Source: Nemertoderma westbladi
Lineage: Eukaryota > Xenacoelomorpha > Nemertodermatida > Nemertodermatidae
Assembly (NCBI GenBank): GCA_032718475.1
Contig: JAUCBJ010007166.1
Span: 1 to 64,000 of the forward strand
Reading direction: 5' to 3'
DNA length: 64,000 bases
Below, piece by piece: positions 28,853 through 39,479 of the stretch (position 1 is the stretch's first letter; each line of letters begins with the position of its first letter). A program made the translations under genes and the position numbers. The notes beneath the pieces were generated by a model. It did no database searches, was not told the origin of the DNA, and worked only from the letters and a program-made list of their open reading frames with translations.

Positions 28853-29146
28853 AATAATCCGACTGATGCCCAACTGGCATCATTGAGGGTTTAACTAAAA
28901 GTTACCAAAAAGGGTTGGTGTGCGAAAAAATAGTTGTGCTAGAAACAATCGAATAAAGGGTAACAATTGGTTTCTAATTGTGATGTAATAAATAGTAATG
29001 GAATAATACACCATTTGTTCATTTTCAACAGTAAATTTATGTTATCTATTTATTGTCTGATCCTTGGTATGGCGGGGAATTTTTTTTTTTAATTGCTAAT
29101 TACACAAAATCCTAATGATGCAAGCTGGGCATCGGTCTCATTATTG
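28853..29146. mobile_element. Possible MITE with ~35-bp imperfect inverted ends
   Basis: ATAATCCGACTGATGCCCAA at 28854 and the reverse complement of the 29110-29146 end (ATAATGAGACCGATGCCCAG) are similar over about 35 bp, including GATGCC-aact-GGCATC, which is itself a hairpin. Length about 290 bp. No clear target duplication. Part of the interior recurs at 1630-1665. Confidence 0.45.
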
Positions 29147-29312
29147 ATCACAGTAACATTTCCTACCAAAATCACCCAAAACATTTGCTATACTCTCATG
29201 AAAGGTTCATTGATAAAACGGCATATACGGCAGCTGACTAACATGCAAAACTTGTTCTTAATTATTTAGATTTACACATAACTTATACACATACACATAA
29301 TTCATACACATA

Positions 29313-29575
29313 ATTTTGGAGGTGTCTCAATGGTTCCCCCAAGCTTGACACTAGAACAAAGCCGCCTCCGCTTTGCAGGACATTGCTTTCGCCGTGAGGA
29401 CCAGCCAGAGCATAATCTTGTGCATTGGTAGACTCATGGAGTGAATAAGCATGGTTGACAGCCCATGACTTTCTTGAAACACATTTTAAAGGACACATGC
29501 CTTGAAGATGTGGATGATCTAGCAAATGTCATGGGTGATAGGGAGTTGTGGCGGCGCAGAACAAACGAGCATAAC
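29313..29575 (+). pseudogene. LINE 3' fragment (same family as copies A and B)
   Basis: Plus-strand copy of the conserved RT C-terminal block (TLEQSRLRFAGHCFRRED, then MTFLKHILKDT, LANVMGDRELWRR), with two in-frame stops. Truncated at both sides. Confidence 0.88.
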
Positions 29576-29719
29576 ATTACCAACACTGCTGCACTGACTG
29601 ACCTGAACTCTATTAATTATTATATTTGATCTATCAGTCTATTGGCGTTGTCGAAATAGCGCGATCTACTTCCAATTCCAATTTCCCTATGGCTAATGAC
29701 CTCGTTTATCCTCGTTTAT

Positions 29720-30845
29720 CCTAGGCTGCCTTCGACATCGACTCCAAACTGTCGATTTGAGACCTTTGGAGAGATGAGTGGGACGCATTTCTGGTGACGC
29801 ACAGCATGGAAAACCTGTGGACTGCCGTCCCTAACAACCTGCTGGTCCCCACTGTATCAGCGCAACTGCTGTGCACAACGATCCACTAACGGCGAGCCGC
29901 TCTAACCACAGATTTATCACGCAGTACAAACGCCATCGTTAAGGTTCTCGGTTTGTCGACAACGGATAACCAAAACACCACTGCCATGATTGCCTCCCAC
30001 GATACTCACATTAAAGGAAGCACCAACAAACGGATGCACCGCGATAACCAAGGAAACACTGGAAGTGTTCCTCATTAACCTCCGAGAAATTATGGTCAAG
30101 TGCGGCTTTGAGGTGCATCCTTCCACTGATGCCCACTTCAACGAGCAGCTTCTCGACCAGTTCATTGCGGGCTTCAGCGATAAGGAAGTGACAGAGCAAC
30201 TGCTGCGCCTCCCCAGTGGTAGCTCCATCACCATCACACTACACCTCACCCAGTCTGTCTGGACCGCCTGCAAGGACGCAGCGATGATGGCTGCCCTTCA
30301 ACGGACACGGTGACACCCACAGCCTCATGGACCAATGTACCAGTACCACCATGCAGCCTCCCACCGGGAAACTGACACAACCAAACCACCACCTCGGCCA
30401 CGCTATGCACCAACTGCGTGTACCCACCTGTCGGTCCAGGCAAAACCTGCCCCGGCACCAATGCCCACTGCCGCCACTGCAACAAGGTGGGGCACTACAA
30501 CAAGTTGTGACCCCGCCAACACGAGCCCCAGGCCCATGCCGCAAACACTCCGCCTCCCCATCCCCACACATAAGATGATGCAGCCTATTCTGGAACAGAT
30601 GAAGTCTGGAACAGCTGAAGCCTCACGGGCACCAAACTGAAGAGCGTCCCTATCATTTTCCACCTTAGAACAACTGGAGGACCTCGAAACAGTGACTGTG
30701 GGCCTATAAGTCACCAAGAACACCAAGTTCAGCTTCAAGGAACTCCAGTTCCTCCCCGACTCTGGTGCCAACATCACTGCCATCCCCTTCCAGACCTTTT
30801 TGACGTTTGGTGGGACCATCACCAACCTCTGCCTAAGATTTGATA
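29720..30845 (+). pseudogene. Relic of gypsy 2 gag-protease
   Basis: Degenerate copy of the 58.4-59.6 kb part of the complete element: FDIDS...DLWRDEWDAFLVTH, RRAALTTDLSRSTNAIVKVL, then the open stretch 29990-30313 (LLDQFIAGFSDKEVTEQLL), a CRHCNKVGHYNK knuckle whose last Cys is lost, and a protease start ELQFLPDSGANITAIPF with the DSG triplet. Multiple frameshifts and stops. It ends abruptly at 30845 within protease; no RT or LTR is present. Less GC-rich than the complete copy, consistent with age. Confidence 0.9.
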
Positions 30846-31009
30846 AGATAAGATTTGTTTACTTTACCTCCTCCATGGTTTGCACTTCTTTTGTTGCCTT
30901 TTCGCGAATACTATCCTCATAAAATAAAGGAATTGCCTCATACAATAGGCCAAAAATTGATGAGTGCCAGTAATTGCTAGATGAAGATAACGACAAAATT
31001 GTACATTAC

Positions 31010-31173
31010 CAATAGATTGAAAATGTAGGTCTTTCATAATATATTTTCTTAGAAGGTCATCCACTTCATCAGCAGGAACTTCAACATCATTTGTTATAAG
31101 TTTTGCCTTTAAGAAAGATGTTCGAATATCCTGGACATCTAATATTTCAAGCTCTGTTTCAAAACTTCCAAAG
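31010..31173 (-). CDS. Predicted internal exon, unknown protein
   Basis: Flanked by a strong acceptor (TTATATTTTTATTTATAG before 31173) and donor ATTG|GTAATG at 31009. Encodes SFGSFETELEILDVQDIR, AKLITNDVEVPADEVDDLLR, KYIMKDLHFQSIG. The composition is like a structured protein. An upstream minus frame (31205-31462: KKCPWIDGNRRLWKLRPYG, LLNEVFIPISQGRL) is probably the preceding exon, but its donor is not obvious. No family is recognised; it may be host or a transposon gene. Confidence 0.5.
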
Positions 31174-31204
31174 CTATAAATAAAAATATAATATGGAATA
31201 AGAA

Positions 31205-31462
31205 ACGACCCATTTGTGAGGGGCTAACACTAGAGAAAACTACAATAGCTGGTTTCTTGTGTAGTGGAAGCGTACTAACAAATTTCTTATGTAGTCGTCC
31301 TTGTGATATTGGTATAAAAACCTCATTCAACAACTGCCTGGCGATATCACTACCATTATCAGCCTTGGTTGTGAGAAATTTAACAGCTATAGGGATTCCA
31401 TAAGGCCTGAGCTTCCATAAGCGTCTGTTACCATCTATCCATGGGCACTTCTTTAGCCGCAA
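31205..31462 (-). CDS. Candidate upstream exon of the same unknown gene
   Basis: Open minus frame without internal ATG start: PWIDGNRRLWKLRPYGIPI, FLTTKADNGSDIARQLLNEV, KPAIVVFSSVSPSQM. Ends near the acceptor of the next exon only 40-80 bp away, so an intron here would be very short, or the two frames reflect a frameshift. Unknown function. Confidence 0.35.
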
Positions 31463-31754
31463 ATCACATTGATATCTCTTCTGTCTCCCTACAATACCAA
31501 AACATTCATAGAAGATGTCAAGTCTGTCATCTCACAATGCATCTCACATTCTCACTATAAAGGATGTAATGTAGTTCAACCAGACAATCAAAAATTAACA
31601 ACTCCTGTTGAAATAGTGGAGGAATATGAAATATTCACCAACCACACCCAAGAAACACACCCTAATGAAATTTTAAACTACCGATTAAGTCAAACTGTTG
31701 GACCTGGAAATTGTTATACCCCTTCCATCGACAATGCAGTCACTTTATCCAAGG

Positions 31755-32340
31755 GAAACACTTAATGATGACATTGTATCTGGATTCCTTGCCCTCAAAG
31801 AATGTGCCTTAACACATGTCGCCACGATTTCTATACCTTTGACTCAACTCATGCATACTGAACACTGGAATGAACTGAGTGCAATCAAATACCTAGCTCG
31901 TCGGTACATTGGGAATTACATTCCAGAACCACCAACAATGCTCCTTATTCCCCAGCTTGTGCTTGCTGCCAGCCACAGCACAATGCTAATCACTACTTGC
32001 TGCATGTTGCAAATACTGTAAATAAAACAGTGTACACATTACACATTTGACTCACTAGGACCAGGATTACCTTCTAAGGCAACCTTTGGAATAATTCAAC
32101 TCTTGAACAAAATAGATGAGCTCAACCCCTGGCACACCCAATTCAGCAAAGAAACATGGCATGTTTCTGTTCGTAACATTCTTCAATAAACAATGAAATG
32201 GTTATGATTGTGGTGTTTATGTTTGTCTGTACGCTCTGGCAGTTGCTCAGGACATGACTAAAGTATCACCCATTCACTACGATAGTGATGCTGCCCGCAT
32301 GTGGATGGCAAGTAGTCTTGAGAATACAAAGCTGATTCCA
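31755..32340 (+). pseudogene. Ulp1-like (C48) cysteine protease remnant
   Basis: Frame pieces show LNDDIVSGFLALKECAL (entry motif L-x-D-x-x-I), a HW-less middle, FDSLGPGLPSKATFGII (the Asp-containing strand) and, after a stop, NGYDCGVYVCLYALAVAQD, the catalytic-Cys segment with D-C-G-V. The trailing YDSDAARMWMASSL is also typical of transposon-encoded Ulp1 proteins. Several frame breaks make it inactive. Confidence 0.7.
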
Positions 32341-32559
32341 CAGATGATGTTGAGATAAATAGCACTTATCGCCCCTTGGAGCCCCTCAAGAGTACCTCTA
32401 CTAGTGGGAGCTTGCCTATCACAAGTATGGATAACCCAAGCAAAAGGCCTCCAGTTGCTAGTGGGACTGTATATATTAATTATGCTCCCACTAATCATAA
32501 TTCCAATATCAAACAAGGCACAACCAGACCATACCGTCACCCATCCACACAAACACCAA

Positions 32560-33080
32560 TATGGGGAATTTTTCATTTATTTCAATGCAGAGCTTATTAC
32601 AACATCCACGAAAAGAAGCTCTGCGGCAGATCCAGAAAAACTCGCAAGATGAGAATATAACATTGTGTGATCAACTTGTAGAATTGAAAAACTATATGTC
32701 ACCTATTCAGAGTATTGGCCAACAACTAAGGCAGCGCTCTTCATATGGTGAACTGGCCACAGACATTTGTGAACTAATTCGCAGCATTCAGGAACAAAAA
32801 CTCACCGAATCATGCAGAAAGAGGCTCAGAAAAATTGAGTAGACTTATGATGGGGGTTGCATGACTGAAGGTCTCCGCAATGAATTCATTGCTGCAATTT
32901 CCACTATGCAAACACGAATATGCATATTGGAAAACGAAAACCAGAAAGAGATAGAGCATGGTATAGTGCTTCAGGAAGAACTTAGCCTAGAAAGACACAC
33001 TAGGGGTCCTTCTTGAAACCGAATATCTGGAATAGAGGAAAAACTATTTATCATCAGTGAATCTTTCAAAAATATATAGC
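32560..33080 (+). pseudogene. Coiled-coil ORF1-like remnant
   Basis: Frame 32561-32842 is helical and charged (LCDQLVELKNYMSPIQSIGQ, RSIQEQKLTESCRKRL); after a stop it continues AAISTMQTRICILENENQK, EELSLERHTRG, NRISGIEEKLF. The heptad-like pattern plus N/R-ISGIEE recalls LINE ORF1 coiled coils. Confidence 0.45.
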
Positions 33081-33789
33081 AAGAAATCTCATCCATTAGA
33101 ATGAACATCCAGTAAAGCGGCTATGGGCAGCAATCAAATCATTGCAACACAAGAATATTTAAAGACATCTAATAAGCGGATGGGTCGGAGAGACATTGAG
33201 GAGTACTTAATCTTCGACTCCATAGACTTGCCATCAGATTTGAAAGTAATCTGCACCTAGATCCTTGTAGTGAACTGGAATGTAATAACACATTTGAATA
33301 TCAATGGAGAGATGGTAAAGACAAGCAATCTAAATCAAGTAGGAGAAAAAACAATGGGGCATCAACTATTTCCAACAAGCAAGACCAGGTAGTTAATTTC
33401 AGTAATAACATATTCTCGTGTGTAATGTTTGAGGATAATATTAATGACAGCATAGATTACTGTAGAAATCAAAGAAAAAACAATCATTGTACTAAGTCTC
33501 TTGAGGAAAATTATCTCCAGCAGCAGCACTCTAGCCATCCTATCAATACTTCTAAAGTACATGGACGGACATCATCGTCTGATAACTACACATTATGGGG
33601 ATAAAATTATTACCCACTCCCCTGGGAAACCTATTCATAACTACAGGATAAATGTAACTAATAATAGAGACGGGTCAACAAATCCCCTGCAAGCAACGAC
33701 TCAAGTTAAAGAAAGACCCAGAACTAACTATAACAGAAGAACAAGTACAGCATATTTAAAGTTTGATCAGTATATAGATGATATATAGG

Positions 33790-34325
33790 GCTGCCTGTTA
33801 ACAGAAGGGTAAAACAAGGATCAATTCTTTCCCCAACGCTCTTCAATCTTTATACAAAGGATATCATTACCTCCCTCAAGGAGAAGGAACTGGGTCGTAG
33901 AGTTGGTGATGTATGGTTGGAAGTTGTAGTTTACGCCGATGATTCTATACTAATGGCTCCCAGTGACTTGTCAGCAATGGCAGATGCATTATAGCAGAGT
34001 GCCAATGATATAGACATCAAAATAACTGCAACAAAAACTGCCTAGATCGTATTTGATAAATCGCGTAGTAACCATATACCACCATGCTTCATTAACATTG
34101 GGGGCACTAACGTCCTAGGAAGTAACTCGCTTGAGATTCTAGGATATCAGCTATCAAAGAATAATTCATCCATCAATAGTGGATGCATTAGTACATTGGC
34201 CATGTTCTCACAGATATTCCAACAAAAGGGATGGACAAGAAGGAGGTGGATAAATACTGAGGTCAAGGTCATGTTCAAATTATGGAGGGTTTTGTTCAGC
34301 CAGCAGTCCTCTATCAGCTGAGAAT
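33790..34325 (+). pseudogene. LINE reverse transcriptase remnant
   Basis: VKQGSILSPTLFNLYTKDI, VYADDSILMAPSDLSAMADA (YADD intact), LEILGYQLSKNNSS, QQKGWTRRRWINTEVKVMF. Several stops. After the minisatellite, 34414-34570 continues with YCIISNETLYHLSKCLPLS, the counterpart of CYVSNDTLNHLFGTGTLS in the 48.5-49.8 kb LINE, confirming kinship. Confidence 0.85.
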
Positions 34326-34330
34326 GAACA

Positions 34331-34413
34331 TTGGAGCACTGGAACATTGGAACATTGGAGCACTGGAACACTGGAACATTGGAACTTTGGAGCACTAGAA
34401 CATTGGACATTGG
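34331..34413 (+). repeat. Minisatellite of ~9-bp GGAACATT/GGAGCACT words
   Basis: Repeated TGGAACATTGGAGCAC permutations inside the LINE RT relic, splitting its frame. Confidence 0.85.
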
Positions 34414-34679
34414 AGCTATCAAAAAGTCACTTAGAAGATTCAGATGCTTATTTATCATCGTAAAGTACTTAGAGGTTTATTGCATTATAAGTAATGAGAC
34501 GCTTTATCATTTATCAAAGTGCCTACCACTTTCGATAGAAGCTTCAAGGGAGGGAATTAGGTTACTATAATGGTGGAACCAACTTTTATAATTTTCAATG
34601 CAACTGCAGATCGATTGTAATAATATTTCCGTTTATCAGCAGTATTTAACCCTATTAAACACAGGAGGGGTTCAATATG

Positions 34680-35400
34680 ACACCCACGCGGTTTTTTGTT
34701 ATATATATATCACTGAAACAAATGCAGTTGGGAATCTGAAATTTTATGACTTTTCCTAAAATTCTATTGTCTTCCTAATAGTGAAAACGGTTTTCAAAAA
34801 TATTGGAAGTTTTTGAGTTTTAGCACCATTTTTTAACCCTACTTTTGGCACTTTTTTTAGAAGTTTCTTGAAAATTACATTTGATGAATTATAATTTGTA
34901 ACATCTCTATTTTGGACTTACATTGGTTTTTTGGTGTTTACAATTTGATGGAATTCATATAAATAAATTTAGAAATTGCAAACTTGTTTTTTTCGGCGGG
35001 TGCCAAATTTTGGTACCAGCAACAAATTTTGAGATATGTCAATTTTGTAAATTTATTATTTGAACCTGATTTTTGCGCAACGGGTTTTTTTTGAGGTTCT
35101 GGTTTCGATGGAATATATATGAGTTGCACCAGGCGTTTCAAACTTGTATTTTTCGGTCCTGTGTGAAAATTTAGTGCTAGCACGAAATTTTGAAAATCCA
35201 TTCAAGAGTTCAATTGCTTGTAACAACTGATTTCTCGCGTTTGAGAGGTTTATGGCGGTTCTGAATTCAATGGAATAAATAATTATTTAACTAAACATCT
35301 CAAACTTGTATTTTTCGGCAGTGGGTGCAAAATTTTGTGCTAGCACCAAATTTTGAAAACCATTAAATATATCAATTTGTGGAATTATTTCATTTAGGTA
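34680..35400. repeat. Degenerate ~165-bp tandem repeats
   Basis: CAAACTTGTWTTTTTCGG at about 34979, 35149 and 35308, each followed by GTGCnAAATTTTGGTGCTAGCA and AAATTTTGAAAA, and preceded by GGTTCTGRATTCRATGGAAT. Related, more diverged units lie at 38870-39180. AT-rich, no coding. Confidence 0.75.
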
Positions 35401-35470
35401 GCTATTTGTACATTTGTTTTACGTTAAAAATTTAAAAATTTCGATATATTTGTCTTATTTCTATGAATTA

Positions 35471-35521
35471 TTTAAAAACTATATATTTGTGATGTCTAAA
35501 AACTATATATTTGTGATGTCT
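35471..35521 (+). repeat. 24-bp tandem duplication
   Basis: ACTATATATTTGTGATGTCT plus four bases occurs twice back to back, perfectly. Confidence 0.9.
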
Positions 35522-35539
35522 AACATATATAGAGAGACA

Positions 35540-35640
35540 TACATCGGATGGCTCAGTAGGTTAGTCCGTAGGTCGTGCATATATTACGTTACGAGTTCAA
35601 ATCTCCCTCAGTAAAATTTGTATTTTTGTAACAATTTATT
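35540..35640 (+). mobile_element. tRNA-like SINE head
   Basis: TGGCTCAGTAGG at 35549-35560 is a perfect A box; GAGTTCAAATCTC at 35593-35605 is a near-consensus B box; spacing suits an internal Pol III promoter, and a T run follows at about 35624. The acceptor arms do not pair, so this is a tRNA-derived SINE or pseudogene rather than a tRNA gene. Confidence 0.55.
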
Positions 35641-35649
35641 TCAATTTCG

Positions 35650-36850
35650 AATATACCGTATTAGAGTAGTTGAACCAATAACGTGCGTACACCTAATAGA
35701 ACTGATTAGCTGGACCAATAGTATGTGCTAAATAATTAATTGGGCCAATGCGAGCTCATAGAATGTCGTAGAACGAATAGAAGATTCTAGTGCAATTCCA
35801 CACCCCAAATTTACTATAAAAGGTGCCTTTTGTCCTTTAGTTATCACTTATTAGTTGAAAACTTAATTCACTTGCTTGTTAGTTGTAAACTTACTTATCA
35901 TTAGTTTAAACTTTGAAATTTATTATTTAGTAAATGTTTGTTTCGTATTCTCGATTTACGTTAAAATATACTAAAAACTCTAGTATGTGGTTTTTTGACG
36001 TATCTATCTTGACGACGGCCATAAATTAGAGAAATGGCTGCCTAAATCCTTAGGCGACAGCAACGCAAAGGGGGAGGAATGCCTGTTAACGCATAAGAGA
36101 CCCGCACTAATCGCCCACGCACAGTTTGAACATGATTCGACAGCCTGAGACTGCCCATGCCAGAGGTAAGACTTCGTTCGACGCCTTTGCCCGCTGTAAG
36201 ACCATACATCAGGGTAAAATGTAAAGACGTCCTGGGACGCATTAAATTTAGGAGCAAAATACCTTGGATCCATACAGATACCCCACAGTTGACCTGCACG
36301 ATTTATAGGTGTGAGCTGGTGCTGGTTAGTGCGCTCAGGTACACTAAGTGCAAATAACACACTCCGTAATTTGGTGACTTTACTGTACTAGTTATTCAGT
36401 ACCGGTTAGCTCTGTAGGGTCAACTGATCTGTCTGGGTTCGACGTATTTACTCAGGCAAAGGGCAGCTTTCTGCTACCGGCATAACATTTAGGCTAAAGG
36501 CGGTTACTAACGTTCTACCGCGCCCTTGCCACGTACTGCTAGGTATTGCTGCATAACACTGTGGCAACAAAATCTCTAGAATTAAATTCTAGAGATGAAA
36601 TTGTATATACCAGATCAGCTAGCGGTACGGTAGCAATTAACATCCTTTCTCTATTTTTCACAATCCGAGTCTGGTATTAGGTGCCGATTACGGGCGTAGA
36701 TACTAACACCGTATTTGCCTGATCGAGTTGTTAATATAGAAGGAGAGAGCCCCTTTGATGTCAGTTGTAAGTATTATGCTTATAGAGAGCGACTAGCTTA
36801 TTCTAGTAGCTAGCGCCCCATATTATTTTGTTAAAAGTCAACAATACCTA
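35650..36850. other. No gene recognised
   Basis: Moderate-complexity sequence. A minus frame at 36004-36360 (VPERTNQHQLTPINRAGQLW) has no known domain, although its composition is protein-like. No repeats shared within the window were noticed apart from GCGGTA-type words. Confidence 0.35.
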
Positions 36851-36856
36851 GTATAG

Positions 36857-37125
36857 GTGTCGCAGTGTCCGAGTGGATACGGCGCCTGAACTGTTTACAC
36901 AATAGTGTTTGGTGGTGCAGGTTCGAATCCGACTAAAGGCTGTAGAAATTTCGCACTGTTGTGTCCCTAGGCAAGACACTTAGACATTATTGCCTACGCC
37001 AACCCAGCGGTATAATGGAAACCTGGCTTTGCTGGGGTAATGATAATAAAAGCGCTTTGAGTATGCTGAGCGTAGAAAAGCGCTATAGAAATAACCAATA
37101 TTATTAACCAATATTATTATTATAA
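36857..37125 (+). mobile_element. tRNA-derived SINE with conserved core-like middle
   Basis: The 5' part has an A box (TGTCCGAGTGG, 36866-36876) and a perfect B box (GGTTCGAATCC, 36920-36930). The middle reads TTGTGTCCCTAGGCAAGACA then CATTGCC-like and AACCCAGCGGTATAATGG, resembling the conserved central domain shared by many invertebrate SINEs (from memory). The 3' end has GCGCTATAGAAATAACC followed by ATTATTATTAT, a typical short-repeat tail. tRNA arms do not fold into a functional tRNA. Confidence 0.8.
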
Positions 37126-37319
37126 AAAATCGTAAAACACATTGCGCTTTGCCATAAGACACACACACACACGCGTCTTAAGATTTCTGTTCTACTACTG
37201 ATATTATTCCCTTGACTGTCTTTATGGTCGGTAGTATCGTTCTATAAAGAAAGTTGCGTGCCCAGGTCACCGGGGGAAACATAATAATAAGTTATGTTGC
37301 TGGTGATCAAAAAGGTAGA

Positions 37320-37393
37320 GTTGCCGATATTTCAACCAATGTAAATTTAATTAATTAAATTATAATATACTAACAGGCCTTCATCAGGGCAAA
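37320..37393 (-). ncRNA. Hammerhead-ribozyme-like motif in the Penelope element
   Basis: On the minus strand: TTGCC-CTGATGA (37381-37387 on plus), then AGGCC paired with GGTT across a long AT-rich loop, then GAAA (37330-37333), then TATC and GGCAA, which pairs with the TTGCC before CTGATGA. This is the order of a type I hammerhead with a minimal stem III, as described for Penelope-like elements. Cleavage would fall after TATC. Activity is not shown. Confidence 0.55.
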
Positions 37394-37570
37394 TGGAATG
37401 CTGGCTACCTACTGGGAAACTAAACTACTACACATAGCACAAAGGTCTGAATGGGATACCGGTAACAATCGAGCCTAGCTGAACATCACAATACAGCACC
37501 AAGTATATTCCAAAATTATAATAAACAACAAAAAGGGGGGGGGGTGGGGTTAGTAACCAATGTGATGGAG

Positions 37571-37882
37571 TTACCATCCCGGAGTATATTGTACGTACTG
37601 CCGAGTGTTAAGTGTGGGGTGCTCGTGTTTTATGTAGTGTTTTTCGCTTATTTTTCTGTCGGCCCAGTCTTTACATTTATGCTTTACAGTTATTGTGAAT
37701 GGTTGTGGGTGTTGACTGTGTCCCGGGTGCTTGTCAAGGTAATGTTCTCCCATCGCTTCCTTACGGTTCGCCCCACGTATCGAGTTGCGATGTTGGTGTA
37801 TCCTCACACGTAAAGGGCACAAGGTCTCCCCGATGTAATTTTGTACTGTAGGTTTACATAAGGTACAGACTAGTTCGTACAC
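37571..37882 (-). pseudogene. GIY-YIG endonuclease domain of the Penelope-like element
   Basis: YELVCTLCKPTVQNYIGET holds the Cys pair and the YIG-like motif, followed by the conserved Arg in LRVRIHQHRNSIRG, the H-x-G-x-S region HYLDKHPGHSQHP and WADRKISEKHYIKHEHPTL with the conserved Glu and EHP. The upstream frame includes a Cys-rich RNVTCYTCTNGVKNCTI linker of the kind seen before Penelope GIY-YIG domains. Length and motif order are normal, but the connection to RT is broken. Confidence 0.85.
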
Positions 37883-38519
37883 TACGTTCCTAATTGTACA
37901 GTTTTTAACTCCGTTGGTGCAGGTGTAACAAGTGACGTTGCGGGTGGTTGGGCAGGGGTCTGTAGTTAGGCTAGCTCGAATCAGAAGTTGTTTCAGTTTG
38001 GGACCTGGGGTACTGACTAGGCGGATATGGCTGTATGGTGACGTAAGTTGGAGGTATTAATAATTTGTTGTGTGTGTCTGTGCAGGTGTTCGTTGATGTA
38101 CGGTATAACCAGTGGTATGAGGGGTCCGTTGGTGGCATTGTTCGTGGGGTGTGAGTTTATGTGGTGGGGGCCTACCGCTAAGTATAGTATTGGTTAATGT
38201 ATCTACTACGGCTGCTGGGAAGTCATTATTTATTAGGTTATTTGTTACTTTAACTAAGCTACGTTTGCGCCCTAGATTGGTACTACTATTACGTATGGCG
38301 CGTTGGAGTACGGCCCTAGCAGTATTAAGAACTATGTTGCGAGGGTGGCTACTGTGTGGTAGTTACCGGCATTACTAGGTTTGATATAGAGCTCGAAGTC
38401 TATGTGCCCGTGTTCATTGACCGTGGTGATTACATCGAGAAAGGGAAGACTGGTTGATACATTGGTTGAAATATCGGCAACTCTACCTTTTTGATCACCA
38501 GCAACAGATCCTCTAACAA

Positions 38520-39479
38520 ACTTATTATTTTGTAGTATCGTTCCGCTAGTGTTCGGTCAACTTACTGGCTCGTTATTATACCCATATAAATCACACCGCG
38601 GCAAGTCTACAGTAGTTTAGGTCCATTAGCAGTAGTTAGGATTCGCTGCGCGGGATTGTTTCTCGCGAGTTTGGTCTGTTTTCTGTAGACTGTATTTCTG
38701 CCTCACCGGTTAGGGACCGGTCACCCTGATTGTCAAGTTAGCCCGGGCAATTATTGATTCGCCCAAGTTTAGTGGAAGACATCAGGCACCGATCTCGCCA
38801 GCAGCAGTTTGTGTACTTTTAGTATCTATTATTAGGCTCGACTGCATTGGCACTTTACACAATTGATTGTGTCACCTTGTTTCTTGCGTTATACGGGTTT
38901 GTGAGGGTTCTGAATTGTGAAAATGGAATAAGTAAAAAATTCTTACAAGAGTTTTCAAACTTATATTGTTCGCCGGTGGGATAATTGTGTCAGCACCAAA
39001 TTTTTGAAAATAAGCAAATTGATCAATAGATAGTATCATGTTGTTTCTTGCGTTATACGGGTTTTTGAGGGTCCTCAATTCGATGGAATCAATAAAAACA
39101 GCACTGGACATCTCAACCTTGTACTTTTTGGTGATGGTGATAATTTGGTGATAGCACCAAAATTTGTGTTATTACGCCGAAAAATACGAGTAGCAATGAT
39201 CTGGCAAATTCGAAATGTATTCCATTAGAATCAGCGCCCCAGAAAACTTGCAAATGTGAATTTATAGCATCGTATAAGTGAATTAAAAATTTTGTGTTCA
39301 AACTGAAAAGTGCTGGTTACTTTTTTTGTCACTTTCAAATTTTATGAAAATTGTTCACTAGTTGTAATTCTGGTGCTGACATATAACCACCCCAATACAT
39401 TTTTTTGAAATATTTTTTTTTCGCTCGGATTCAAACTAGTGAAATCTAGGTACAATAAAAAAAAATCAGACGTTCTCGT
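38520..39479. other. Noncoding with ~165-bp repeat remnants
   Basis: 38870-39180 holds two diverged units related to 34680-35400 (TGTTTCTTGCGTTATACGGG twice, 38877 and 39047). No gene seen. Confidence 0.55.

Larger units (their letters stand above)
31740..34570 (+). mobile_element. LINE relic with Ulp1-protease, coiled-coil and RT remnants
   Basis: Plus-strand collinear remnants: a Ulp1/C48-like cysteine protease (31755-32340), a coiled-coil, ORF1-like region (32560-33080) and an RT of the same general type as the LINE at 46.7-49.8 kb (33790-34570). Spacing fits one decayed element, with the endonuclease missing, but independent insertions cannot be excluded. The 3' part is split by a minisatellite. 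Confidence 0.65.
37295..38506 (-). mobile_element. Penelope-like element fragment between 46-bp inverted repeats
   Basis: Bases 37295-37340 and 38461-38506 are perfect 46-bp reverse complements (TGTTGCTGGTGATCAAAAAG...). Between them, on the minus strand, lie the C-terminal part of a Penelope-type RT (FLDVITTVNEHGHIDFELYI, KPSNAGNYHT) and a GIY-YIG endonuclease domain. Penelope elements often carry terminal repeats in either orientation. The fragment is 5'-truncated and has frame breaks near 37890-38340. Confidence 0.85.

Noticed and set aside
34147-34458. Minus-strand protein with CSNVP repeats
   Set aside because: Translation of the GGAACATT minisatellite antisense to a LINE RT relic.
35540-35640. 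Functional tRNA gene
   Set aside because: A and B boxes are good but acceptor and T stems do not pair; treated as a SINE-like or pseudo-tRNA.
36004-36360. Minus-strand 118-codon frame
   Set aside because: Composition is plausible, but no motif, splice context or conserved feature supports it; plus strand is also open.
36857-36945. tRNA gene at the SINE 5' end
   Set aside because: The acceptor arms do not pair, and the sequence runs into a SINE core and short-repeat tail.
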